Below, piece after piece: positions 44,984 to 53,956 of a DNA stretch of 64,000 nt. The position numbers were made by a program, and so were the translations under genes. The notes beneath the pieces are model-generated. The model was not told the origin of the DNA and searched no databases. It saw only the letters and a list, made by a program, of their open reading frames with translations. This stretch comes from Clostridioides difficile_D (lineage in GTDB: Bacteria > Bacillota > Clostridia > Peptostreptococcales > Peptostreptococcaceae): assembly GCA_945861085.1 (NCBI GenBank), contig OX244046.1:1984001-2048000 (forward strand), written 5' to 3'. Numbering within the stretch: the stretch's first letter is position 1; each line of letters begins with the position of its first letter.

Positions 44984-45035
44984 GGGGGTGTCTCAAAATG
45001 AATTTTTTAGTTCATGAGGCACTTTTTTTGTAATA
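44984..45035 (+). repeat. MITE-like repeat, half copy C acting as terminator
   Basis: GGGTGTCTCAAAATGAATTT... up to TTCATGAGGCACTTTTTTT matches the first 45 bp of the full copies at 14.9 and 53.8 kb, after which similarity stops. GTGTCTCA pairs with TGAGGCAC and is followed by seven Ts, so it terminates the upstream DUF218 gene. Confidence 0.75.
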
Positions 45036-45842
45036 TATTTTTCCCATGGCTAAATTCACTTTGGATTTTATATTAGTATCATGAATATAAAATAAATATT
45101 TATATAAATTAATATAAAAATAATTTCAAGATTATATTAGTGGTTTAAAGAGTATATAGTACATAAAAAAGTTAACAGAAATTTTTAGTTTACATAATAA
45201 AAATATAATCAACTAAAAATGAAAGTTTTAGACTCGATTATCCTATTGGGTATTTAAATTGATTTTAAGCTTATTTTCATCAAAAAGGTATAAAACATCG
45301 TTGAAAATTATATAACCCATTTAAAATCCAAAATAAAAAACATTATTTTGGAGCAAAAAATAATTAGAAGAAATAAAAAATAAAATAAGCGAAATGAATA
45401 AAAAACACCCTGGAAAATGAAGCTTGATTTTTATAATATTTATGCAATAGCTTAGAATATAAAGTTACATTTCTCAGTTATTTAAATCTAAAAAAAGCAA
45501 AAAAATAATAAAAAAATTACTGACATTTTACTGACAAAACAGAAATTTATCTTTATAAAATTATTGAAAATACTATACAAAATAAAAATGGCATAAAATA
45601 ATATATTTTATGCCATTAACTATTTAGCTGTAACAATTGTTATTGTGATAATCACCATAAATTTATCATGTTATGCTAATTGTTATATTTTATAGAGATA
45701 CTTTTTTCTAAGTATAAAAATATAACTTTACTTTATTTAAAAATAAAAGAATTTTATTCTTATTATAAGGAATGAGAATACTATTTTCTTATATTGGAAT
45801 AATAATAGTAAATCTATAATATAGAAAAGAGGTATTTCTAGT
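45036..45842. other. Long AT-rich non-coding region with a minus-strand terminator
   Basis: No gene with coding character is visible in these 807 bases. A perfect 13-bp-arm hairpin (45588-45616) is flanked on its left by a run that reads as Ts on the minus strand, so it would end a minus-strand transcript. Between it and the cupin gene are further dyads (TGATAA...TTATCA near 45637-45670, TAACAATTGTTA). A short minus-strand RNA is possible. The cupin promoter presumably lies near 45790-45830. Confidence 0.35.
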
Positions 45843-46190
45843 ATGCATGAAAATAAAAAGAATCTATTAGATGGAAGTTTAGCTCAATATAATGATGCAG
45901 CAGTTCTAAAAATACCAGTATTTGCTGGTAGCGATATAACTTCAGAAGTTTATTATTTTAAACCTAATCAAGTTCTTAATGCTCATAGACATCCTAATGG
46001 TGAACAAATATTTGTGTTCCTAAAGGGAGAAGGTAAAATGAAACTTGGTGAGCATGAATGTGATGTAAAAAGTGGAGATACTGTTTTTGTACCAACAGGA
46101 GAGTGGCATGAAATTACTAATGGAAGTAATGAAGAAATGGTAGCTGTTCAAATTACAAAAATTAATGCTGGAGCAGAATACAGAGGATAG
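45843..46190 (+). CDS. Small cupin-domain protein
   Basis: The 115-residue single cupin fold shows motif 1 as AHRHPNGEQIFVFLKGEGKMKLG (His residues and Glu as likely metal ligands) and motif 2 as GDTVFVPTGEWHEITNGS (third His). Stand-alone cupins of this size serve as isomerases, dioxygenases or sensors, and nothing fixes the substrate here. A GAGG-type ribosome site precedes the ATG and a strong terminator follows. Confidence 0.85.
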   Translation: MHENKKNLLDGSLAQYNDAAVLKIPVFAGSDITSEVYYFKPNQVLNAHRHPNGEQIFVFLKGEGKMKLGEHECDVKSGDTVFVPTGEWHEITNGSNEEMVAVQITKINAGAEYRG

Positions 46191-46253
46191 ATATATAGGT
46201 ACAATTAGTACTTTGATTTCTATTTTATTATATAAACTTTAATCTCAAAATAT

Positions 46254-46280
46254 AAAAAGAGTCTTTTAAAGACTCTTTTT
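46254..46280. terminator. Bidirectional terminator after the cupin gene
   Basis: AAAAAGAGTCTTT pairs with AAAGACTCTTTTT in a perfect stem. It lies between the cupin gene (plus) and the end of the substrate-binding-protein gene (minus). Confidence 0.85.
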
Positions 46281-46341
46281 ATATTTTTATTAGTTTTTAT
46301 TATATAATTAAGAAAATATTTAGTTAAGGTTAAACATATAT

Positions 46342-46836
46342 TTATTTGATATTTTTTATAGCATTATTGGCAAACTCAGTGTTTACGATATCTTTATAAG
46401 GTGCTTCCTTATCTAATTCCTTAGCTTCTTTCATAACAGACATTAATTTATTTAAGCCTTCTTCTTTTAACACAGGATTTTGAGACCATGCATCTATTGA
46501 TTTATATCTATCTACAACTGTTATTAAGTCTTCTAAAGATATATCTTCAAAGAAGGGTTGCATAGCCTTAGCTATTTCTTTACTAGATGCTTGTTGAACC
46601 CATAGTTGACCTTTATAAACAGCGTTTGTAAATCTCTGAATTAAATCTTTATTATTTTTCATATATGATCTTGTAGTAGAGTAAGCTGTAAAAGGTATTT
46701 CCCCAGAGTCTTTTCCTATAGATGTAACTATATATCCACTACCTTCTTTTTCCATAGCTGTTGCTGTAGGTTCAAATGCTGTTGTAAAGTCCCCCTCTCC
46801 GCCTGCAAAAGCTCCAGCCATTACACCAAATTGGTA
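46342..46836 (-). pseudogene. ABC substrate-binding protein, C-terminal part (displaced by an inserted element)
   Basis: This is the 3' part of an NMT1/SsuA-like solute-binding protein whose 5' part is at 53969-54529. In the correct frame it reads YQFGVMAGAFAGGEGDFTTAFEPTATAMEKEG and continues to a normal end, 349 codons in total when joined. Left alone it has no ribosome site or signal peptide. The junction with the element is the 12-base sequence at 46831-46842. It is not decayed: there are no frameshifts or stops, so the split is recent or maintained. Confidence 0.9.
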
Positions 46837-46867
46837 ATCAGTCTAATTATAACATCAAAATATGTAA

Positions 46868-48373
46868 TTAATTTCTTGGGATATTAGGGTAGAGTATTAA
46901 AGAAAAATCATCAGATTTTTGATTAGGTTCTTTTTTGTATACAGCATAATTGATTACAGTTTTAAGCAATATGTTTTTTAGATACGGTTCTTTATCCTCT
47001 GTATATTCACTTAAAATTTTTTCAAGTTGAGGAACAATTTGTGTTTTAACTGCATTTCTTTCTTTTTCTAGTTCAATATCTATATTTGTTTTATTTATAG
47101 AATCTTTCACATTTTCTATGCGAGATGTGATTATTTTTAAACGTTCCATAAATGTATTACTATCATAAACTCCTTGTTCTAAAAAATCATGTAATCGTTC
47201 TTTTTGTTTTTCCAAACTATCAAATTCCTTATTTAAACTTATCAGGGTACGCTTTAAAGTGTCTTCAAATTTCAAATTATCTTTTTCTTTTTTTAAAGAT
47301 AGGCTATAATTTATTAACCATTTATTTAAGACCTCTAATATTTTATTTTCCAATATATATAATTTAGTAGCTTTGTTTTTACAATTAGTACAGACCATAT
47401 ATTTCTCATATCCACTTGATGTAGTATTTGATTTGGCTACTAAAGTATGATTACAGTATCCACATTTTACAATCCCAGCCAATGGATTAGTTATTTTATT
47501 GTTTGGAGTAGGAGAATTACTACGTTTTTTTCTTATGTTTTGTGCTTTATTCCATATGTCTTCACTTATTATTGGTTCATGTTTTCCCTTTACTTCAATT
47601 TGTTCTTCAATTTCTCTTGTTCTACTAGAATTTCTCTTTCTATCAACTTTATTCCATACTATGTACCCACAATATACTTTGTTTTTTATGATATCTCTTA
47701 CACCTTTTTCATACCAAGTTCTACCTGTTGTAGTCTTATAACCAAGTTCATTTAAATAGTTGGATATTTTACAGGCACCATCTCCTTTTAAATACATATC
47801 AAAGATTATTTTAACAACAGTTGCTTTATCCTCATTTATTACAAGTATTCTTTCTTTATTATTTAAATATTTAATATCATATCCATAAGGAGGAGCTTGA
47901 GCTATAAATTTACCTTCTTCAATACTTTTGATTTTTCCTCTCTGCATACGCCTAGAGATTAATTTTAATTCCTTACGAGCCATAAAAGCTTCAAATTCAG
48001 AGTATTCCTCATCAAATTCATCATTTAAATCATAAGTTTTTCTAGGAGTAATAATTTTTGTCTTAGATTTTTTAAATGTATCTAATATAAGTCCTTGGTC
48101 TTGCATATTTCCACGACCCAAACGGTCAATATCCATTACTAGAACAGCATCATAGTTATTATTTTTAATTTCATCTAATAGTTCTAGCATCTTAGGTCTA
48201 TATTCTACACTTTCACCAGAAACAAGCTCTTCTTTAATGTCAATGACATTTAAATTTTGCTCTCTTGCTAGTTTTAAAAGAGTCGTCTTATGTCTACTTA
48301 AAGTCTCAAATTCACCTCTATGTTCTGCTTCTTCATCAGCTCTACTTTTGCGTAAATAAATTGCCACATTCAT
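46868..48373 (-). CDS. Large serine recombinase (site-specific integrase)
   Basis: The 501-residue protein has an N-terminal resolvase catalytic domain with nucleophile Ser10 (AIYLRKSRADEE) and the MDIDRLGRGNMQDQG segment. A recombinase domain follows (AQAPPYGYD..., GRTWYEKGVRDIIKNKVYCGYIVWNKV), then a zinc ribbon CGYCNHTL...CTNC (near residues 332-355) and a long coiled coil. This is the layout of TndX/TnpX/skin-type integrases. The ATG at 48373 follows GGAGTG; the longer frame from 48448 has no such site. Its stop lies 26 bp from the left element junction, the usual position next to the attachment site. Confidence 0.93.
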   Translation of the reverse strand: MNVAIYLRKSRADEEAEHRGEFETLSRHKTTLLKLAREQNLNVIDIKEELVSGESVEYRPKMLELLDEIKNNNYDAVLVMDIDRLGRGNMQDQGLILDTFKKSKTKIITPRKTYDLNDEFDEEYSEFEAFMARKELKLISRRMQRGKIKSIEEGKFIAQAPPYGYDIKYLNNKERILVINEDKATVVKIIFDMYLKGDGACKISNYLNELGYKTTTGRTWYEKGVRDIIKNKVYCGYIVWNKVDRKRNSSRTREIEEQIEVKGKHEPIISEDIWNKAQNIRKKRSNSPTPNNKITNPLAGIVKCGYCNHTLVAKSNTTSSGYEKYMVCTNCKNKATKLYILENKILEVLNKWLINYSLSLKKEKDNLKFEDTLKRTLISLNKEFDSLEKQKERLHDFLEQGVYDSNTFMERLKIITSRIENVKDSINKTNIDIELEKERNAVKTQIVPQLEKILSEYTEDKEPYLKNILLKTVINYAVYKKEPNQKSDDFSLILYPNIPRN

Positions 48374-48573
48374 TAAATCACACTCCTTGAATATATTATA
48401 TTCAGTAGCAAGCTGATTATATTTAAAACATAAAAAATAAACCTTCAAAATACAGAATATATTTTACAGGTTTATTTTTATATGGTAATTTTGATAGTAT
48501 ATTTAAAATCTTATAATTTAGGTAAGTATTTATACTACTAGTTTCATATCTTACTCAACTTTTAAATTTTAAA

Positions 48574-49428
48574 CTATTTTTTTACAACAGGTATCCATAC
48601 TTCAAATTTAGCATTTTGAGGGTCTGGATTTAAGTAAAGTTCAATGTCAGGACCATTATCATATTCATAACCAGAAGTAGGTAACCATTCTGTTATAATA
48701 CGCTTTTCTAGTTCTTGCATTGCCTGTGGGCATTGTCCCTCTCCAGAAAATATTGCCCAAGTAAAAGCTGGAATAGTGTATTCCTCCAATGTATTATCTA
48801 TAGATTTTGTACTTGAAACAGAGATACAATACTTCCATTTTTCTGAATTATTACAAATACTTATACCTAATACACCTTGAGGTTGACTATCCATCATAGA
48901 TATTAGCTTTTGAAGTGTTCCATCTAAAGCAACTTTTTGCCACATTTGAGGAACAATCTCAAAATTCTTTTCTAATTCAGTGTGAAGGGGTTGAGATACA
49001 CCAACTATACGAAATGCTTCTTTCTTTTCAATTCTATAATTCATTTCTTCGGCTCCTTTAATACTAATTTTAAAGCTGATTGGTGGAAATGCTTTCAAAG
49101 TTGTTATTTCTCCTTTTTTTATAACTGATGGAGCAACACCATGAATGCTTTTAAAGGCACGATTGAATGCAGTTGGAGAAGAATATCCATATTTTAAAGC
49201 TACATCAATTATTTTTTTATCATCATTTTGTAGTTCTACAGCCGCTAAAGACATTCGTCTACGGCGAATATATTCAGAAAGTGGTACATCTGCCATATAA
49301 GCAAACATCCTTTGAAAATGATATGTAGAACAACAAGCTATTTTTGCCACTTGTTCATATTCAATTTCTTTTGTTATGTTTTCTTCAATATAGTTAATTG
49401 CTTTGTTTAGTCTTTCAATCCATTCCAT
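48574..49428 (-). CDS. AraC-type regulator with GyrI-like effector-binding domain
   Basis: The 284-residue protein has two N-terminal AraC helix-turn-helix motifs (about residues 25-105; IEYEQVAKIACCSTYHFQRMFAYM and IIDVALKYGYSSPTAFNRAFKSIHGVAP). The C-terminal GyrI-like domain spans about 130-284, beginning YRIEKKEAFRIVGVSQPL. This fusion is common in Firmicutes, where the second domain binds small molecules. It is transcribed away from the sigma/ABC cluster and carried inside the mobile element, so it may control the exporter operon; that link is inferred. The start follows AAGGAGC. Confidence 0.88.
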   Translation of the reverse strand: MEWIERLNKAINYIEENITKEIEYEQVAKIACCSTYHFQRMFAYMADVPLSEYIRRRRMSLAAVELQNDDKKIIDVALKYGYSSPTAFNRAFKSIHGVAPSVIKKGEITTLKAFPPISFKISIKGAEEMNYRIEKKEAFRIVGVSQPLHTELEKNFEIVPQMWQKVALDGTLQKLISMMDSQPQGVLGISICNNSEKWKYCISVSSTKSIDNTLEEYTIPAFTWAIFSGEGQCPQAMQELEKRIITEWLPTSGYEYDNGPDIELYLNPDPQNAKFEVWIPVVKK

Positions 49429-49686
49429 AAAATCAGCTCCTTGTAATTTATATAATATATTTTTTTAAATAGTTCATCCTCTCTTTTTATGCACAAATTA
49501 GCTAGCTTAATAAAGATAGTATATCATATTTCAATGTTTAATTTTTATATGTGGTAGCAATGTTTATAGTTCGTTATTTTTTGCAATTTATGTTTAATCA
49601 ATCTAAGTTTAGTTGGTCAATTATAAATATTGATTGAGAATAGGACAATTTTTAAGATACATAAAATATAAAAAGGGGGCATTTAA

Positions 49687-49968
49687 ATGTCAAAGATAGA
49701 AAAAGACTTAAATGGTACAGTTACTATAACATACTTTAATGATGATATAGATGTTCCAACAGACAAAAGTGGTTATAAAATATCCATGACAGTACTACAT
49801 GGAAATACCATATGCCATGTAGTATCTCCTGAAACAATCTTAGGAAGAAAGTTTACATTAGAAGAAAAACAAGAAAAAGATACAATAATATACGAAGCAA
49901 TAGAAAAAATTATGTTGGATAAAGAATTAAAAATACAAAAATCAGATAAAGAAGTTGCTAATAATTAG
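49687..49968 (+). CDS. Small protein of unknown function inside the element
   Basis: The 93-residue charged soluble protein has a beta-rich first half (GTVTITYFNDDIDVPT...ISMTVLHGNTICHVVSPETI) and a helical Lys/Glu-rich end. No family is recognised. AAAAGGGGG precedes the ATG, so translation is well supported. It is the only uncharacterised soluble protein on the element, so it is one candidate, with no sequence proof, for a recombination directionality factor. Confidence 0.65.
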   Translation: MSKIEKDLNGTVTITYFNDDIDVPTDKSGYKISMTVLHGNTICHVVSPETILGRKFTLEEKQEKDTIIYEAIEKIMLDKELKIQKSDKEVANN

Positions 49969-50314
49969 CACTTCTTTATGAAATTATGTAGGACAAGTAT
50001 TCTAATTAATAAAAATTTGTTTATAATATTCATACTGTTTTTTGCAATTATAAATGTTATATAAGATGATAGGAATAATTTATGTTATTTAAATCACATT
50101 TACAAATATAAAATTCTTTAGCTTTTAAACTATAAATATTTAGGGGGAAAATATCTAATTTGATATAATAAGATTATTTGTATATGTATTACTAGTATAG
50201 GTAATAGTTATAGAGCTATGCTTAAAAATAATTATAAAAATGGTAAATTAAATTTTTTTAATACTGACTTTTTTATAATTTAAATCGTTATATATAATGA
50301 CGGAGGTGATAATA
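49969..50314. other. Upstream region of the sigma-factor operon
   Basis: These 346 AT-rich bases contain no supported gene. The operon promoter should lie here, possibly recognised by its own ECF sigma factor; no motif could be confirmed because there is only one copy to compare. Confidence 0.3.
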
Positions 50315-50830
50315 GTGAATGATGCTCGGATTATATCCCAAATAAAAGCAGGAAAAAAAGAATTGTTTGATACTCTAATAAAAAAATACTATGATTGCAT
50401 CTATTGTTATTGTTATCGCCATGTAGACAATAAAATGACTGCACAAGATTTAACTCAAGATGTATTTGTAACAGTTATAAAGAATATAAGCGATTATAAA
50501 CACTATGGTAAGTTTGAAAACTATTTATATGTTATTGCAAAAAACAAGTGTAAAGATTTTTGGAAGAAAAAACAACCAATATATTTAGAGTCATTAGATA
50601 AAGAAATATCAACTCAAGAATTATCTGATGTAGAAAATAAAATATTTGTAAAAGAAGCTTTGACTAAATTACCAGAAGTAGAATTTGAAGTAATAATTTT
50701 ACGGTATTACCATGATTTGAAATTTAAAGACATTGCTAAAATTATGGATTCAAGTGTCTCTGTTACAAAGTATCGGATGAATAGAGCATTAAAAAAATTA
50801 GAATTATATCTGGAAGGGGGTAAACTATGA
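50315..50830 (+). CDS. ECF-type sigma factor on the mobile element
   Basis: The 171-residue protein has sigma region 2 (LFDTLIKKYYDCIYCYCYRHVDNKMTAQDLTQDVFVTVIKNI, about residues 14-55) and region 4 (LTKLPEVEFEVIILRYYHDLKFKDIAKIMDSSVSVTKYRMNRALKKL, about 114-160). It lacks regions 1 and 3, which places it in the extracytoplasmic-function group. The GTG at 50315 is chosen since GGAGGTGAT lies just upstream; an ATG at 50297 precedes that site. It overlaps the next gene by four bases (ATGA). Confidence 0.9.
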   Translation: MNDARIISQIKAGKKELFDTLIKKYYDCIYCYCYRHVDNKMTAQDLTQDVFVTVIKNISDYKHYGKFENYLYVIAKNKCKDFWKKKQPIYLESLDKEISTQELSDVENKIFVKEALTKLPEVEFEVIILRYYHDLKFKDIAKIMDSSVSVTKYRMNRALKKLELYLEGGKL

Positions 50831-51588
50831 ATAATAAAGAAATAAAAAAAAGTCTACAGGAGTATAAAGTTCCAAAATATGATGTTTCAGCTTTTGAAAA
50901 GACTATTAAAACTATACATGAGTTAACACTTACTAATACTGATAAAAGGATGAATAGTATAGATTTTTTTATATCTCAAATTGGTTTTATACGAAAAAGA
51001 ACTTGGATTATACAATTTCTAGTACTATGTACAGTATGTATATTTTTATTTAGTATGTCAGCAGATAGTAATTCATTTTATAATACTTTATCCTTGATTT
51101 CTATAGCATCACCACTTTTTGTACTAACAAACATAGAAGAATTATCAAAAGTATATAATAGTAGTATTTTAGAAATAGAATTCTCAACAAAAAACACATT
51201 ACATAAAATTATTGCTACTAGAATGCTTGTATTTGGAGTAAGTGATTTATTGTTTATGTTTATTATCTTAATATCTGCAAAACAAATCATCGATGTAGAC
51301 ATCCTGTATATAATAATTTATATACTAGTACCTTTTAACTTAATGTGTATAGGATGTATGGAAATTATAAATAGAAACAAAGGTAAGCATACAAATTATT
51401 ATTGTATGATATATGGTGTATCTCTTGTATTATTAATAGTTACACTTAGCAGTTTTAGAAATAGCATATATCAATTTGAAGTAATAAACCAATGGTTAAT
51501 TGTTTTTCTAGTGACATCAGTAACATTAATATATGAAATAAGAAAAACATGGAAACATCTTTGTTCATTTGAAAATATTATTATCTAA
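50827..51588 (+). CDS. Membrane protein cotranscribed with the sigma factor (putative anti-sigma)
   Basis: The 253-residue protein has a polar N-terminal part of about 55 residues and six hydrophobic helices (about 60-76, 84-101, 135-155, 160-180, 195-214 and 222-238). The ATGA overlap with the sigma gene implies coupled synthesis, typical of ECF anti-sigma factors, which bind sigma through a cytosolic N-terminus. No zinc anti-sigma motif (HxxxCxxC) is visible, so the role is inferred from position. An alternative is an accessory subunit of the ABC exporter encoded next. Confidence 0.65.
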   Translation: MNNKEIKKSLQEYKVPKYDVSAFEKTIKTIHELTLTNTDKRMNSIDFFISQIGFIRKRTWIIQFLVLCTVCIFLFSMSADSNSFYNTLSLISIASPLFVLTNIEELSKVYNSSILEIEFSTKNTLHKIIATRMLVFGVSDLLFMFIILISAKQIIDVDILYIIIYILVPFNLMCIGCMEIINRNKGKHTNYYCMIYGVSLVLLIVTLSSFRNSIYQFEVINQWLIVFLVTSVTLIYEIRKTWKHLCSFENIII

Positions 51589-51625
51589 GTAAAAAATAAG
51601 AATATACAGTATCAGGAGGGATAGT

Positions 51626-52492
51626 ATGGAGCTAAGCGTGGAACGTTTAACAAAACAGTACAACAATAAAATTATAGTAGATAAAATTGACTTTAAATTA
51701 AATGAGGGTATATATGGATTTTTAGGAGAAAATGGGGCAGGAAAAACAACCCTTATGAGAATGATTTGCGGGATATTAAGCCCATCATCTGGAGAAGTAA
51801 AGGTGGATGGTAAAAATAACTTGGATATGGGAGAAGATTTTAGAGATATGATTGGATACCTTCCTCAAGACTTTGGATATTATCCAGATTTTACTGCTAA
51901 AGAATTTATGCTATATATAGCTTCATTAAAAGGATTAATGCCTAGATATGCAAAAATAAAAACACAAGAATTATTAGAAATGGTAGGATTATCAGGGGTA
52001 ATTAATAAAAAAATAAGAACATTTTCTGGAGGTATGAAGCAAAGGCTAGGATTTGCTCAGACGCTTCTTAATGACCCTAAAATTCTAATATTAGATGAAC
52101 CAACAGCAGGGCTAGACCCTAAAGAACGAGTTAGATTTCGTAATTTAATTTCAGAATTTTCTAAGGAGAAAATCGTTATTTTGTCTACTCATATTGTATC
52201 TGATGTAGAACATATTGCAGATAAAATTTTAATAATGAAAAAAGGAAGCTTTATTTTAACTGGTTCAGCAGAAGAAGTAACTTCAAAGATAAAAGATAAA
52301 GTATGGAAATGTGTAGTTAATGAGAATGAAATAGATTATATGTCTGATAGATATTGTTTAGCAAATATCCAGCATTCTGGGGGCGTTGCAAATCTTAGAA
52401 TTGTAAGCGATATAAAACCACATGACAATGCATGTAATTTAAAACCAACTTTAGAAGATTTGTATTTATATTGTATTAATGAAGTACTATAA
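51626..52492 (+). CDS. ABC transporter ATP-binding protein
   Basis: The 288-residue ATPase has Walker A GENGAGKTT (about 34-42), the Q-loop YLPQDFGYY, the signature FSGGMKQRLGFAQTLL, Walker B ILILDEPTAGLDP and switch histidine LSTHIV. The C-terminal extension is typical of ABC-2 exporter ATPases (drug, bacteriocin or lipid export). GGAGGG precedes the ATG. It starts 37 bp after the membrane gene and is followed by the permease. Confidence 0.93.
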   Translation: MELSVERLTKQYNNKIIVDKIDFKLNEGIYGFLGENGAGKTTLMRMICGILSPSSGEVKVDGKNNLDMGEDFRDMIGYLPQDFGYYPDFTAKEFMLYIASLKGLMPRYAKIKTQELLEMVGLSGVINKKIRTFSGGMKQRLGFAQTLLNDPKILILDEPTAGLDPKERVRFRNLISEFSKEKIVILSTHIVSDVEHIADKILIMKKGSFILTGSAEEVTSKIKDKVWKCVVNENEIDYMSDRYCLANIQHSGGVANLRIVSDIKPHDNACNLKPTLEDLYLYCINEVL

Positions 52493-52512
52493 ATATGTAT
52501 AAGGAGATAAGT

Positions 52513-53754
52513 ATGTCTACATTAATTAAATTTGAGTTAAAAAAAATAATAAAAAGAAAGTCTACAATAGCAGTTGTTTTAGGAAGTTTATTGTTAAGCA
52601 TCATTCTTTTTGCGTTAATGCCAATCCAAGAAAAGGCTAATGATGAAAGCGGAAAAGAGTATAGGGGTCTACAGGCTATTGAGTTAAAAAAACAACAATC
52701 TAAATTAAACGATGGATACATAACAGATAAAAAAGTAGAAAACTCAATTAGAGAATATCAAGAAATGTTTAATAATCCAAAGAATATTATAACAGATGAA
52801 GCTGGATTTTCAGACTTTAAGCCAGATATTTATTGGAAATTTTTCTATCCAAATAAGACTTTTTATAATTTTATAATAGAGTCATATAGTAAGCCAAATG
52901 ATTTTAACCCTGTAGTAATTAAATCCATGCCATTAGAAAATGGAATTAATTTTTATAAATTTAGAAATGAAAAGGTAAATACAATATTAAATATGGAATA
53001 TCCAGAGGGAAATTACACGCAGAAAGAGAAGGATTTTTGGTTATCTAAAAATAAGGATATAAAGGAGCCTTATTTAAATGGATATTATCAAGGATGGGAA
53101 GCTTTTCTACTATCTAGAGATTTACTAATTTTTACTATAGTAGCTGTCTGTATAAGTATAGCTTCTGTATTTTCAGGAGAATACCAATCAGGTGCTGATG
53201 CAGTAATATTGTCTTCTAAATATGGAAAAACAAAAGTTATAACAGCTAAAATAATAAGTTCCTTTTTATTTGGTACGATTATTTTTATAATAAATACAAT
53301 TGTATCTATTGGCATACTTCTTTTATCTTTTGGAACTGATGGATGGAATTTACCACTACAACTTACAACTAGTTCAATTCCATACCCATATACATTTTTA
53401 CAGGCAATATTACTAAGTGTGTTAATTATTTATATGATATTAATAGTATTAATTAGTTTTACACTTTTATTATCGTCTTGTATGAAATCACCTTTTCCAG
53501 TTTTAATTACAAATATAATATTACTATTTGTACCAATATTTTTAAAATATAGTGAAACAAATAAATTATATAATCAGATTCTCAACATTTTACCATCAAA
53601 AGCTATTTCATTTTCATTTACTAATTATATAGACTATAAATTTGGTAATTTAATAGTAGCCTTACCTACAATGACTATTTTTACATGCTTAGTGCTTTCA
53701 GTTATTTTTTTACCTTTTGCTAAAAATAATTTTAAAAAGCATCAAGTTAACTAA
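52513..53754 (+). CDS. ABC-2 type permease
   Basis: The 413-residue protein has an N-terminal helix (near 20-38), a large extracytoplasmic loop of about 150 residues and five further helices toward the C-terminus, the ABC-2 exporter layout. The ATG at 52513 is preceded by AAGGAG; an ATG at 52495 sits in front of that site and is unlikely. It forms an exporter with the preceding ATPase. The order sigma, membrane partner, ATPase, permease resembles the B. subtilis sigY-yxl operon. A MITE copy just after the stop provides its terminator. Confidence 0.88.
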   Translation: MSTLIKFELKKIIKRKSTIAVVLGSLLLSIILFALMPIQEKANDESGKEYRGLQAIELKKQQSKLNDGYITDKKVENSIREYQEMFNNPKNIITDEAGFSDFKPDIYWKFFYPNKTFYNFIIESYSKPNDFNPVVIKSMPLENGINFYKFRNEKVNTILNMEYPEGNYTQKEKDFWLSKNKDIKEPYLNGYYQGWEAFLLSRDLLIFTIVAVCISIASVFSGEYQSGADAVILSSKYGKTKVITAKIISSFLFGTIIFIINTIVSIGILLLSFGTDGWNLPLQLTTSSIPYPYTFLQAILLSVLIIYMILIVLISFTLLLSSCMKSPFPVLITNIILLFVPIFLKYSETNKLYNQILNILPSKAISFSFTNYIDYKFGNLIVALPTMTIFTCLVLSVIFLPFAKNNFKKHQVN

Positions 53755-53771
53755 AATATATATTATGAAAA

Positions 53772-53888
53772 AGAGGTGTCTCAAAATAAACTTTTTAGTT
53801 CATGAGGCACTCTTTTTTGTATGAAATCAAGTATATTTTCATTATTTTAACATGAAAAAGAGCCTTATCCCTATTTTGAGACAGCCCT
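53772..53888 (+). repeat. MITE-like repeat, full copy B
   Basis: This is a copy of about 118 bp, close to 90 percent identical by eye to the copy at 14846-14961 in the opposite orientation. Ends carry TGTCTCAAAATA as terminal inverted repeats. GTGTCTCA pairs with TGAGGCAC, followed by TCTTTTTT, forming a terminator after the permease gene. It lies inside the mobile element, 80 bp from its right end. Confidence 0.8.
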
Positions 53889-53956
53889 TTTAAAGTTAAA
53901 TGTTAAATTAATAGTTACAAAATATGTAATTTAAATGTTATAAATTTATGTTATAA

